Positions 1-7,012 of a DNA stretch of 11,370 nt are shown piece after piece. A model generated the notes under the pieces. The model was not told the DNA's origin. It did no database searches and saw only the letters and a list, made by a program, of their open reading frames with translations. This stretch comes from Nitriliruptorales bacterium (GTDB lineage Bacteria; Actinomycetota; Nitriliruptoria; Euzebyales; Egibacteraceae): contig SLAO01000058.1 in NCBI GenBank assembly GCA_007126835.1, forward strand, positions 1-11,370, in the 5' to 3' direction. The first letter of the stretch is position 1, and each line of letters starts with the position of its first letter. Position numbers and translations under genes: made by a program.

Positions 1-677
1 AGGCGCGGGATCTGGGGTTCACCGCCCTGGGGATCACCGGCGGGGAGCCGTTCTTGCTGCGCTGGCTGCCCGACCTGCTGACCGAGGTCTCCGAGATCCT
101 GCCGGTCGTCTGCCTGTCGAATGGGACGCTGTTCACACCCAACCTCGTGGAGCGCATGCGGCCGCTGGCTGAACGGCCAGTTGCCATCCAGATCTCCCTC
201 GACCGGCCCGACCCGATCGCCAACGATGAGATGCGGGGCCCAGAGAACTTCAAGAAGGTCCTCGCGGCGATCCCCCGGCTGCGCGAGGCCGGCATCACCG
301 TCCGCATGGCAACCACCGTGGAGCGCGACGAGATCACCGAGCACAAGACTCCAGAGCAAGAGCGTCTCTGCGCCCTGCACCGGAAGCTCGGCATCCCCGA
401 CGACGACCACATCATCCGGCCGATCGTCGCCCGTGGTCGCGCAGTCACCGAGGGCCTGGGCGTCGCCGCGACTCAGGACGACCTGGAGCCCGAGCTGACG
501 ATCACCGCCGATGGGGCCTTCTGGAACCCGTTCGCGCCGACGGTCTACGACGGCCGGCTCGATACTGACCTGCTGCTGACCCGCACCACGGCTCCGCTGG
601 AGACGCCGGCGTCGACGATGCTGCGACTCGTCCAGGGGCGCCCGGCAGGCACCGACGCGACCTTGGGCATCCGGTGA
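1..677 (+). CDS. Radical SAM enzyme, C-terminal part (5' end outside window)
   Basis: The reading frame is open from base 3, so the gene enters from the left and any start seen inside the window is artificial. About 224 residues are visible. The ITGGEP motif at visible residues 11-16 is the SAM-binding GGEP strand of radical SAM enzymes, which normally follows the CxxxCxxC iron-sulfur motif by some 40 residues; that motif must lie upstream. Further barrel features are a CLSNG strand, an ISLD strand (as in QISLDRP) and a helix-rich middle. Only two cysteines are visible (in VVCLSN and RLCALH), and none in the last ~100 residues, so no SPASM or twitch auxiliary cluster is present. The end of the protein (ITADGAF onward) looks like the short cap that replaces such a domain. 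The stop overlaps the next start by 4 nt (GTGA). The radical SAM fold is clear; the reaction and substrate cannot be told. Confidence 0.88.
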   Translation, partial: ARDLGFTALGITGGEPFLLRWLPDLLTEVSEILPVVCLSNGTLFTPNLVERMRPLAERPVAIQISLDRPDPIANDEMRGPENFKKVLAAIPRLREAGITVRMATTVERDEITEHKTPEQERLCALHRKLGIPDDDHIIRPIVARGRAVTEGLGVAATQDDLEPELTITADGAFWNPFAPTVYDGRLDTDLLLTRTTAPLETPASTMLRLVQGRPAGTDATLGIR

Positions 678-1231
678 GCGTAGGACTGCCGGGCTCGGTC
701 GAGCCCACTCGATCCCCCCTCGAGGTCCGCGCCGGTCTCGTGGGCGTCGCGGTCCTGCGACTCACCATCGGCCTGGTGTGGATGTCCGAGGCCTACTGGA
801 AGTTTCCGCCCGAGTTCGGAGTGCTCCGCCGCTGGGTGGAGCGGCCCCTCGAGTTCCCGGTGTTCGAGCCGTACAACTGGGTCGTGGAGCACATCATCCT
901 GCCCAACTTCACGCTCTTCGGCTGGACGGTGTTCCTGGCTGAGGCGGCCCTCGCGGCGTTCCTCCTCATCGGACTCGCGACGAGGCTGTGGGCGCTCGTC
1001 GGCATGGTGATGACCGTCCCGATCATCTTCAGCGTCATCAACTACCACGTCACCGCCGCTGACGGGACGACGCTTGGTGAGTGGAGCTGGGCGTACTACA
1101 TGATGCTCGCCATCCACGCCGCCTTGCTCGGCACGGCAGGCGGCCGCGCCTACGGCCTCGACGGGGTGCTCCGGCCACACTGGAAGGCGAGTTCCGGACG
1201 GCTGGCTGGCCTGCTCGCGAGGGTGTCATGA
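674..1231 (+). CDS. DoxX-like integral membrane protein
   Basis: A 185-residue membrane protein with four predicted helices at about residues 22-40, 75-99, 104-123 and 137-155. An extracytoplasmic-looking loop between helices 1 and 2 is rich in aromatic residues and prolines (YWKFPPEF, FEPYNW). This layout and the conserved small-residue helices match the DoxX / DoxD (thiosulfate:quinone oxidoreductase small subunit-like) superfamily, whose members are often partners of quinone-linked redox enzymes but are mostly uncharacterised. The GTG start is chosen because it overlaps the stop of the radical SAM gene by 4 nt (GTGA); no strong Shine-Dalgarno sequence precedes it, which suggests translational coupling. 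It ends in an ATGA overlap with the next gene. Family assignment is fairly safe; a thiosulfate role is not implied by anything nearby. Confidence 0.75.
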   Translation: MSVGLPGSVEPTRSPLEVRAGLVGVAVLRLTIGLVWMSEAYWKFPPEFGVLRRWVERPLEFPVFEPYNWVVEHIILPNFTLFGWTVFLAEAALAAFLLIGLATRLWALVGMVMTVPIIFSVINYHVTAADGTTLGEWSWAYYMMLAIHAALLGTAGGRAYGLDGVLRPHWKASSGRLAGLLARVS

Positions 1232-1653
1232 ACACGCCGCTGATCGACCCGGGCATTCGCCGGTCGGTGCTGGTCCTTGGGTCCATCGCGTTGGTCGCCG
1301 GCGCGGCGACGCTCGTGCTCGCGGTCGCGGAGGGACAGTCACTGCTTGCCAGCCAGGGAGCGAGGCTTGGCACGCTCATGCATCTCAACCCCCTCGGCGG
1401 GATCGTCACCGTCGCGCTGTCGGCAGCCACCCTGGCCGCTGGAGCGGTGGGGTCACCCCGATTGATCCAGATCGCAGCAGGCGCCTGGTGCGTCGCAGCA
1501 GTCCAAGTCATCGCACAAAGTGGGCGCGAGCCGAACGTGTTCGGGGGCACCGCATCGACGCTGGCGTTCTTCGTCGCGCTCGGCGCCGGCCTCGCTGCGC
1601 TCGGTTTCGCACCCCGCCCCCACGCGTCCCCCGACCCGGAGCCGACCCCCTGA
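1228..1653 (+). CDS. Small four-helix membrane protein, unknown function
   Basis: A 141-residue protein with four hydrophobic segments at about residues 12-33, 55-73, 78-96 and 108-127 and a proline-rich cytoplasmic-looking tail. I do not recognise the family. The frame is open further upstream (to 1081), but the ATG at 1228 is preferred: it overlaps the DoxX-like stop in an ATGA, sits 4 nt behind GAGGG (1219-1223), and the earlier residues are arginine-rich out-of-frame translation of the DoxX-like gene. Its place between two membrane proteins in a chain of 4-nt overlaps argues that it is real and co-expressed, possibly as a subunit with the DoxX-like protein. Confidence 0.72.
   Translation: MNTPLIDPGIRRSVLVLGSIALVAGAATLVLAVAEGQSLLASQGARLGTLMHLNPLGGIVTVALSAATLAAGAVGSPRLIQIAAGAWCVAAVQVIAQSGREPNVFGGTASTLAFFVALGAGLAALGFAPRPHASPDPEPTP
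1638..1652 (+). promoter_or_regulatory. Ribosome binding site and apparent CTG start codon of the GT-C gene
   Basis: GGAG at 1638-1641 lies 8 nt before CTG at 1650-1652, and this CTG overlaps the TGA of the upstream gene (CTGA). In this frame the only earlier start-type codon in the open stretch is the GTG at 1488. Using it would add 54 mostly arginine/proline residues lying over the upstream gene. The first downstream ATG (about residue 36) would remove the first membrane helix. CTG is therefore the best-supported start, though such starts are rare. Confidence 0.6.
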
Positions 1654-2999
1654 CCCGCTTCGCCCTTCCCCTGGCCGGGGCTGCCGGTGCCGCCTGCTAT
1701 CTCGGTTTCTCGGTCGCCGCCGCAGGACCCCTGGGCGGTGCCGGCTATTGGGCGATGCTCGCCTCGGGGGCAGTCGTCCTGGCAGCGGGCTCACTCCTGG
1801 CTCAACGGTCCCCCAAGGCCACGGCGCTCGTTGTCATCCTGGTGGCAGGCGCAGCAATGCGCCTCGTCCTCATCCCGCTCGATCCGGCCCTGTCCACCGA
1901 CACCTATCGGTATCTGTGGGACGGCCGCGTGCAGGCCGAGGGGATCAACCCCTACGTCTACGCCCCCGAGGACGAGAGCCTGGCCGGCCTTCGCGACAAC
2001 GACATCTGGCCGAACATCAACCGCCCGTTTGCCCGCACGATCTATCCGCCAGTCGCACAAGCGGCGTTCCTCACCGCCGAGCTCACCGGTGTTCGCACGC
2101 CGGTCGCCTGGAAGGCCTTGACCGCCGCGGTGGACATCGCCGTGATGCTGCTGCTCGTCCCGGCCCTACGAGCAGCCGGGCGTGACGAACGGTGGGTCGT
2201 CGCCTACGCATGGAACCCCCTGCCGATCATGGCGTTTGCGTTGACCGGGCACGTCGACGTCCTCGTCGTCGTGGCGGTGCTGGCCGCGACCCTGGCTTGG
2301 TGGCACAAGCGACCTGTGACGACCGGGGCGCTCATCGGGGTCGCCGCAGCGATCAAGCTCTATCCGCTCATCCTCGTCGCGGCGTACGCCCGCGCCTCCG
2401 ACGGGAGATGGCGTTGGGGGACCGCGTCGGCGGTCGCCGGCACCGCTGTCGTGGTGCTCGGCGCAAGCTATCTGCCATACGCGGCAGCGGGATCCGACGT
2501 GCTCGGCTTCTTGACGACCGGGTATCTCGAGGAGGAGGGCTACCTCGACGTAAGCCGGTACCGCTTGCTCCGCGCAGTCGGGCTCGACGGCCGCTTCGTC
2601 GCCCCCGTGCTCGGTGCGGCCGTCGGCCTCGCGGTGCTCGCCTCGCGACGACCGGCCCCCACACGAGGCGCCTGGCTGCTCGGCGCCGCACTGGTGCTCA
2701 CGACTCCGTACTCCTGGTACGCCACCCCTCTTGTCGCCCTCGCCGTCGCTGGCGGGGCCGGCTGGGCGTGGGGATGGTTCGCGCTCGCGCTGCACGCCGC
2801 GTACGTCGCCATCTTCTACGACCATGCGCTCGAACCGCTGACTGGTGGGGTTCGACTGTCCACACCGCTGCGGGTCGGTGCGGCGGGAGCGATCGTCGCC
2901 CTCGCAGGGCTTGCCCTGAGGTGGCCGTGGGCCCGACGGGCGGTGCTGTGGCAACGCCCGGACCATCGCCCAAGCGACGATCGCGAGCCGGTATCGTGA
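1650..2999 (+). CDS. GT-C type polyprenyl-phosphate-sugar-dependent glycosyltransferase
   Basis: A 449-residue polytopic membrane protein with roughly ten hydrophobic segments. Between the second and third helices it carries DTYRYLWDGR (residues 84-93) followed by GINPY (98-102). This Asp-bearing first external loop is typical of GT-C enzymes of the DUF2029/GT87 and related mannosyltransferase-like families; D84 or D91 is the likely catalytic acid. Further family-like landmarks are IYPP (131-134), IKLYP (235-239) and TPYSWY (352-357). Such enzymes take a sugar from a polyprenyl-phosphate carrier and place it on an acceptor outside the cytoplasmic membrane. The next gene encodes a GT2 enzyme of the kind that makes the lipid-linked donor, and the two overlap by 4 nt (GTGA). 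Sugar and acceptor are unknown. The start is CTG; the GTG at 1488 is the alternative. Confidence 0.82.
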   Translation: MTRFALPLAGAAGAACYLGFSVAAAGPLGGAGYWAMLASGAVVLAAGSLLAQRSPKATALVVILVAGAAMRLVLIPLDPALSTDTYRYLWDGRVQAEGINPYVYAPEDESLAGLRDNDIWPNINRPFARTIYPPVAQAAFLTAELTGVRTPVAWKALTAAVDIAVMLLLVPALRAAGRDERWVVAYAWNPLPIMAFALTGHVDVLVVVAVLAATLAWWHKRPVTTGALIGVAAAIKLYPLILVAAYARASDGRWRWGTASAVAGTAVVVLGASYLPYAAAGSDVLGFLTTGYLEEEGYLDVSRYRLLRAVGLDGRFVAPVLGAAVGLAVLASRRPAPTRGAWLLGAALVLTTPYSWYATPLVALAVAGGAGWAWGWFALALHAAYVAIFYDHALEPLTGGVRLSTPLRVGAAGAIVALAGLALRWPWARRAVLWQRPDHRPSDDREPVS

Positions 3000-3688
3000 A
3001 CGAGCAGGTGTGTGCGGTGCTGCCCGCCCTCGATGAAGCAGATGCCCTGCCAGCGGCCCTCGCGGGTCGTCCATGCGGCCTGCGGGTCATCGTCGTCGAC
3101 AACGGCTCGACCGACGCCACCGCCGACGTCGCCCGCCGGCTCGGCGCCGAAGTGGTCACCGAGCCCCGACGCGGGTTCGGGGCAGCCTGCTTAGCCGGCG
3201 CCACCGCGGCGCCCGAAGGAGCGATCCTGGTGTTCATGGACGCCGACGGGTCCTTGCGGTGGACAGACGCCGAACGGGTTGTCGCACCGGTCGTCAGCGG
3301 CCACGCCGACTTGAGCCTCGGCTGGCGACGACGGGACCTGCGATCACCGAACGCGATGCCCTGGCACGTCGCCGCCGCCAACGGCCTGCTCGGCGGTTTG
3401 TGTGGCCTCCTCGCAGGCAACCGACTGCACGACATCGGCCCCCTGCGAGCGATCCCACGCGAGACCCTCCTGCGGCTCGATCTGCAGGACCGCACCTACG
3501 GATGGCCCCTCGAGATGGTGCTCCGGGCCGGCCGCGCCGGGTTGGCGGTCGTCGAGGTCCCGGTCGGCTACCGCCCCCGTGTGGGCACGAGCAAGGTGAC
3601 CGGGCGTCTGTGGCCCACAGCCAAAGCCGCCACCAGGATGCTTGCCGTCCTCGTCGCCCACGCCTGGTCGGGTTGGAGGCGGGGATGA
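2996..3688 (+). CDS. GT2 family glycosyltransferase, polyprenyl-phosphate sugar synthase-like
   Basis: A 230-residue soluble GT-A fold enzyme. It starts VCAVLPALDE, has the nucleotide-binding VDNGS strand at 34-38 and the metal-binding DAD at 82-84. DIGPLRA (146-152), YGWPLEM (168-174) and GTSKVTG (197-203) match the acceptor-side motifs of DPM1-like / dolichyl-phosphate mannose synthase relatives. It lacks C-terminal membrane helices, as in the short bacterial form. Likely role: transfer of a hexose from a nucleotide sugar to a polyprenyl phosphate on the cytoplasmic face, giving the donor for the upstream GT-C enzyme. The GTG at 2996 overlaps the GT-C stop (GTGA), and the LPALDE strand sits near the N-terminus as expected. 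The frame is open much further upstream, but there it is an arginine-rich shadow of the GT-C gene. Sugar specificity cannot be read from the sequence. Confidence 0.87.
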   Translation: MNEQVCAVLPALDEADALPAALAGRPCGLRVIVVDNGSTDATADVARRLGAEVVTEPRRGFGAACLAGATAAPEGAILVFMDADGSLRWTDAERVVAPVVSGHADLSLGWRRRDLRSPNAMPWHVAAANGLLGGLCGLLAGNRLHDIGPLRAIPRETLLRLDLQDRTYGWPLEMVLRAGRAGLAVVEVPVGYRPRVGTSKVTGRLWPTAKAATRMLAVLVAHAWSGWRRG

Positions 3689-4383
3689 CGGTCGCGATCG
3701 CGGTGATCGCCAAGGCGCCGGTGTCTAATTCCGTCAAGACGCGCCTCTGCCCACCTCTTGACCCGGGAGCGGCGGCCAGGGTCGCCGCGGCGATGCTCCG
3801 GGATGTCATCGACAACTGCGCGGGCCCCAACCGGGAGGTGATGTGTGTCTATGCCGGTGAGCCTGCTGTGCTGCGCGCCTGCGTCGGAAAGGGGGTACCG
3901 CTGCGCCCGCAGGGACCCGGAGGACTGGCGGAGCGGCTTCGTCGCGCCCAGGTGACCCTTGCCGGGGAAGGCTTCGGCGGGGTCGTGCTGATGAGCGGCG
4001 ATAGCCCCACCGTGGAACCAGCGCTCATCGACGGCGTGATCTCCGCACTCCAGCGCCCGTCGGTCGATGTGGTGGTTGGCCCGGCCAGCGACGGCGGTTA
4101 CACCTTGCTCGCGTCGCGGCTGCCGACACCCTCACTGTTCGCGGACATCGAGATGAGCACCTCGCGGGTGCTCGAGCAGACCTTGCACCAAGCCCGACGT
4201 TCGGGGCTGACCGCCGAGCTCATGCCCACCCGGCACGACATCGACACCGTTGACGACTATCACTCAGCACTGGCACGCGGCGAGTTGGCGTTCGCCCCCC
4301 GGACACGGGCCGCCTTCGACGCTGCTCTACCAGCAGCCGAGGGGAGTTCCAGGGAGCTCGCCGTCCCCGACCCGCTCGACTAG
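3685..4383 (+). CDS. DUF2064 (CofC-like) nucleotidyl/glycosyl-transferase fold protein
   Basis: A 232-residue protein with the DUF2064 hallmarks: N-terminal VIAKAP with KTRLCPPL (18-25), a GDSPT metal-site loop (105-109), GPASDGGY (132-139) and DIDTVDD (185-191). The fold is that of CofC/MobA-like NTP transferases. Some pipelines label members as arsenosugar-type glycosyltransferases because homologues sit in such clusters, but biochemical function is largely unproven. ATG 3685 overlaps the GT2 stop (ATGA) and follows GGAGG at 3675-3679, which fixes the start. The pairing with a GT2 and a GT-C gene recalls the mycobacterial Rv0539-Rv0541c neighbourhood. I infer a role in preparing or transferring an activated sugar for the lipid-linked pathway. 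The last ~25 residues are a low-complexity tail. Confidence 0.85.
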   Translation: MTVAIAVIAKAPVSNSVKTRLCPPLDPGAAARVAAAMLRDVIDNCAGPNREVMCVYAGEPAVLRACVGKGVPLRPQGPGGLAERLRRAQVTLAGEGFGGVVLMSGDSPTVEPALIDGVISALQRPSVDVVVGPASDGGYTLLASRLPTPSLFADIEMSTSRVLEQTLHQARRSGLTAELMPTRHDIDTVDDYHSALARGELAFAPRTRAAFDAALPAAEGSSRELAVPDPLD

Positions 4384-4450
4384 GGATTACAACTCTCGGA
4401 CACCTCGTCGGCCCGCCACCTGTTGGACGAGCATGCCGCCTAGCGTCGAG
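4375..4450 (+). other. Nested inverted repeats between the glycosyltransferase operon and phnD
   Basis: The end of the DUF2064 gene and the 105-nt gap that follows can form an outer stem in which CTCGAC+TAGG (4375-4384) pairs with CCTA+GTCGAG (4439-4450, with a 2-nt GC bulge). An inner stem pairs CTCGTC (4404-4409) with GACGAG (4426-4431). No T-run follows either stem. It may be a weak terminator or a leader structure for the transporter operon. The promoter of phnD, if separate, should lie here, but I cannot pick out convincing -35/-10 boxes. Confidence 0.3.
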
Positions 4451-4488
4451 GCCGAGATGGGGGACCGCCTAACGCGTGGGGGTGAACG

Positions 4489-5424
4489 ATGACCCGTGGG
4501 CGCGAGCCTCACCAGGGCTGGAGCGCTAGGGCCGCCGCGACGCTGACGCTGCTGACCGTCCTGGCTTCCTGTTCCTCGCCGGCCACCGAGCCGGCGTCGA
4601 GTGCCGCCGGGGCAGCCGAGGACGGCGACGTGCTACGGATCGGCGTCGGCCCGGTGCTCCCGACTCCCGAGGAGACCCGCGCCGCGTTCACGCCCTTTGC
4701 CGAGCAACTCGCCATCGAGTTGGGATACGACGACTACGACTTGCAGGAAGCCACGGAGTGGGCTGGCATCGGGGTCGCCATCGCCAGCGAGCAAGTCGAC
4801 ATCGCCTGGCTCGGCCCGTGGGGGTACGTCCTGGCCCGCGACACCAATCCGGCCATCGAGGCCGTCGCCACCGTCAAGTACGCCGGCAAGCCGACCTACC
4901 ACGCACTCATCGTCACCCGAGGTGGAAACGCGGAGGCGACGTTTCCCGACGACGCGGAGGGAGCGTCGCTGACGCTGGCCGACACCGGGTCGACCAGCGG
5001 CTGGCTCATCCCGATGCACACGATGCAGGAGGTCTGGGACATCGATCCGGAGACCTACTTCTCGGAGTTCTCGGAGGGCGGGACGCACGCAGCGAACGTC
5101 ATCGCCGTGGTCGAGGGCAATGTCGACTACGCCAGCGACTTCGACCGGCACCTCGATGCCATGCTCGAAGAGGGCAAGGTCGCCGAGTCCGATGTTGCCG
5201 TCGTCTGGAAGTCCGACCCGCTGCCTAACGACGCGATCGCGGTCCGCCCCGGGCTGCACGACGCCACAGTTGACGCGCTGTCCGACTGGCTCGTGGGCCT
5301 GCCCCGCGACGAGGCGACCGCGCTGCTGCCCGACCCCTACGACGGCTTCGTGGCCGCCGATGACGCCGGATACGCCGTCATCGAGGAAGCAGGAGCCGCC
5401 CTGGGTCGCATCGATGGCGACTGA
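4489..5424 (+). CDS. phnD: PhnD-family substrate-binding lipoprotein of an ABC importer
   Basis: A 311-residue precursor. The signal segment at about 13-27 ends in the lipobox LASC (25-28), so C28 would be lipidated and the protein tethered outside the membrane. The mature part carries the PhnD/PtxB-type signatures: DIAWLGPWGYVLA (104-116), ADTGSTSGWLIP (164-175), GGTHAANV (197-204) and PLPNDAIAVR (244-253). GSTS and H200 correspond to the oxyanion-binding loop and histidine of phosphonate-binding proteins. The family binds phosphonates, phosphite, hypophosphite or, in AioX-type relatives, arsenite; the ligand here is open. ATG 4489 follows a GGGGGTGA stretch at 4478-4485. The permease gene starts inside the last codons (11-nt overlap). 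Confidence 0.88.
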   Translation: MTRGREPHQGWSARAAATLTLLTVLASCSSPATEPASSAAGAAEDGDVLRIGVGPVLPTPEETRAAFTPFAEQLAIELGYDDYDLQEATEWAGIGVAIASEQVDIAWLGPWGYVLARDTNPAIEAVATVKYAGKPTYHALIVTRGGNAEATFPDDAEGASLTLADTGSTSGWLIPMHTMQEVWDIDPETYFSEFSEGGTHAANVIAVVEGNVDYASDFDRHLDAMLEEGKVAESDVAVVWKSDPLPNDAIAVRPGLHDATVDALSDWLVGLPRDEATALLPDPYDGFVAADDAGYAVIEEAGAALGRIDGD

Positions 5425-6214
5425 CGAGCGACTCGCAGCGCAGCAGTGGCCAATCGTCACCCGGCGCTGGCGCGCGTTCGGCTGGATCGCGGCGCTCACC
5501 ACCGTCTACGCCGTCAGCTGGCAACTCGTCGGCATCGATCTCGGCCGGGCCGCCGAAGGCCTGCCGCGTCTACTCGATTGGGGCGCCCGCGGCTGGCCGC
5601 CGGACTTCTCCAACCCTCAGGTGCTAGCCCTACGAGCCGCCGAGACCGTGGCGATGGCGACGCTTGGGACCACGATCGCCGCCGTCCTCGCCCTTCCTCT
5701 GGCATGGTTGGCAGCTGATGGGATCTCGCCCTCGAAGGCTGTGGCCGTCCCGATCCGATGGTGGTTCAACGCGTTGCGGGGGATCGACTCATTCATCTTC
5801 GCACTGATCTTCGTCGCGGCGGTGGGGCTGGGGCCCTTCGCAGGCGTCCTCGGAATCGGCCTGCACGTGTGGGGGTCGATGGCCAAGCTCTACGCGGAGT
5901 CCATGGAGACTGCGAACCTGCGCCCCTTCAAGGCCGCGGTGGCCTCGGGCGCCAACCGGTCCAAAGCCTTCGTGTTCGTCCTGCTTCCCGACGTCGTCCG
6001 CGACCTGCTGTCGGTGACGTTGTTCTGGTGGGAGTTCAATGTCCGAGCTTCGACGGTGCTCGGCATCGTCGGTGCTGGCGGCATCGGCCAGATGCTGAAG
6101 AACTCGATGGACCTGCTCGACTTCCCCCGGGTGGTCGCGGTCATCCTCGTCGTCCTCGCGCTGGTGACCGCCATCGATCAGGTCAGCGCCCTGCTCCGCC
6201 GGAGGGTCGCGTGA
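5414..6214 (+). CDS. phnE: PhnE-family ABC transporter permease
   Basis: A 266-residue inner-membrane protein with about six hydrophobic segments (near 21-42, 75-99, 110-137, 140-158, 199-222, 238-257). The cytoplasmic EAA-type coupling loop is visible around 174-193 (AAVASGA...VLLPDV), and RASTVLGIVGAGGIGQML (211-228) is a strong PhnE-family signature. It should form the homodimeric channel driven by the ATPase encoded next. ATG 5414 lies 11 nt inside phnD. A weak upstream Shine-Dalgarno sequence suggests coupling, and the gene ends in a GTGA overlap with phnC. The frame is open further upstream only as a shadow of phnD. Confidence 0.87.
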   Translation: MATDERLAAQQWPIVTRRWRAFGWIAALTTVYAVSWQLVGIDLGRAAEGLPRLLDWGARGWPPDFSNPQVLALRAAETVAMATLGTTIAAVLALPLAWLAADGISPSKAVAVPIRWWFNALRGIDSFIFALIFVAAVGLGPFAGVLGIGLHVWGSMAKLYAESMETANLRPFKAAVASGANRSKAFVFVLLPDVVRDLLSVTLFWWEFNVRASTVLGIVGAGGIGQMLKNSMDLLDFPRVVAVILVVLALVTAIDQVSALLRRRVA

Positions 6215-6936
6215 GCTCGCCCGTGCTAGTCGTCGAGGGCGTTCGCAAGCGCTATGGCGCACACCAGGTTCTGCACGGCGTCGACCTTGCCGTGGCCCCA
6301 GGTGAGTTCGTCGCCCTGCTGGGCCCAAGCGGCAGCGGGAAGACCACCTTGTTCGCGTGCCTCACCCGTCTCCTGGAGCCCGACGAGGGGCAGGTCACCG
6401 TAAACGGCCGGCCGGTGACCGGCACGCGGGGTCGAGGACTGGCCGCGGCCCGCCGCGAGATCGGCATGGTCTTTCAGCAGTACAACGTCGCCGAACGGCT
6501 ATCGGCACTCGACAACGTGCTTGCCGGCCGGCTGACCCACCAGCCCACGTGGCGAGCCGCACTGCGTCGGTTCCCCGACGCCGATCGCCGGGCGGCGCTG
6601 GCCCAACTGCGCCTCGTCGGACTCGAAGCACTCGCCGCTCAGCCGGCTGGCACGCTCAGCGGCGGGCAGCAGCAGCGGGTTGCGATCGCCCGAGCACTCG
6701 CGCAGCAACCGCGGGTCCTGCTTGCCGACGAGCCCGTCTCAAGCCTCGATCCTGTCGCGGCCGAGGGCGTCCTCTCGACCCTTTCCGGCATCGCTGCCCG
6801 TGACCGCGTGGGGGTGCTGTGCAGCCTTCACCAGGAGCATCTCGCCACACGCTTCGCTACGCGCGTGGTCCGCCTGACCGCGGGAAGGATCGTCAACCCC
6901 GAGCCCTCCAACCCCGCACCGCAACGTTCAGCCTAG
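6211..6936 (+). CDS. phnC: PhnC-family ABC transporter ATP-binding protein
   Basis: A 241-residue ATPase with every expected element: Walker A GPSGSGKTT (38-46), Q-loop MVFQQYN (86-92), signature LSGGQQQR (149-156), Walker B VLLADEP (169-175), D-loop SSLD (177-180) and switch histidine H207. The FQQYN...RLSALDNVLAGRL stretch is typical of PhnC rather than of other importer ATPases. GTG 6211 overlaps the permease stop (GTGA) behind GGAGGG (6201-6206), which fixes the start. With PhnD and PhnE it forms a complete importer. There are no C-P lyase, phosphonatase or phosphite dehydrogenase genes in the window, so the fate of the substrate is not shown. Confidence 0.9.
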   Translation: MSSPVLVVEGVRKRYGAHQVLHGVDLAVAPGEFVALLGPSGSGKTTLFACLTRLLEPDEGQVTVNGRPVTGTRGRGLAAARREIGMVFQQYNVAERLSALDNVLAGRLTHQPTWRAALRRFPDADRRAALAQLRLVGLEALAAQPAGTLSGGQQQRVAIARALAQQPRVLLADEPVSSLDPVAAEGVLSTLSGIAARDRVGVLCSLHQEHLATRFATRVVRLTAGRIVNPEPSNPAPQRSA

Positions 6937-6973
6937 GCGGCGCGCACCATCCCCCAGTGGATGCACGCCGCCT
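6935..6973 (+). terminator. Possible terminator hairpin at the end of phnC
   Basis: AGGCGGCG (6935-6942) is the exact reverse complement of CGCCGCCT (6966-6973). After one mismatch the stem can extend by three more pairs (GCA 6944-6946 with TGC 6962-6964). The hairpin begins within the phnC stop codon and lies between convergent genes, where a bidirectional terminator would be expected. There is no T-run on either side, so a canonical Rho-independent mechanism is not supported. Confidence 0.42.
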
Positions 6974-7012
6974 GGCTGATGCGACAAGATCGGCACGTTC
7001 GGGTCAGCCCGC

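Noticed and set aside
1488..1649. N-terminal extension of the GT-C gene from GTG 1488
   Set aside because: The 54 extra residues are arginine/proline-rich translation of the upstream gene in another frame; a CTG start at 1650 fits the 4-nt overlap pattern and a GGAG site.
2166..3074. 302-codon minus-strand open frame opposite the GT-C gene
   Set aside because: Composition is Arg/Gly/Pro-rich with no domain signature, while the plus strand encodes a clear membrane enzyme with family motifs.
1..4383. Assigning the cluster to arsenosugar biosynthesis
   Set aside because: DUF2064 and GT2 genes occur in such clusters, but no arsenic methyltransferase, arsenic-type radical SAM with Cys-rich tail or ars regulator is visible; kept only as a hypothesis for the transporter.
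4633..5502. 289-codon minus-strand open frame opposite phnD
   Set aside because: The plus strand has a lipobox and four PhnD signatures; the antisense frame has only Gly/Val/Arg low-complexity sequence.
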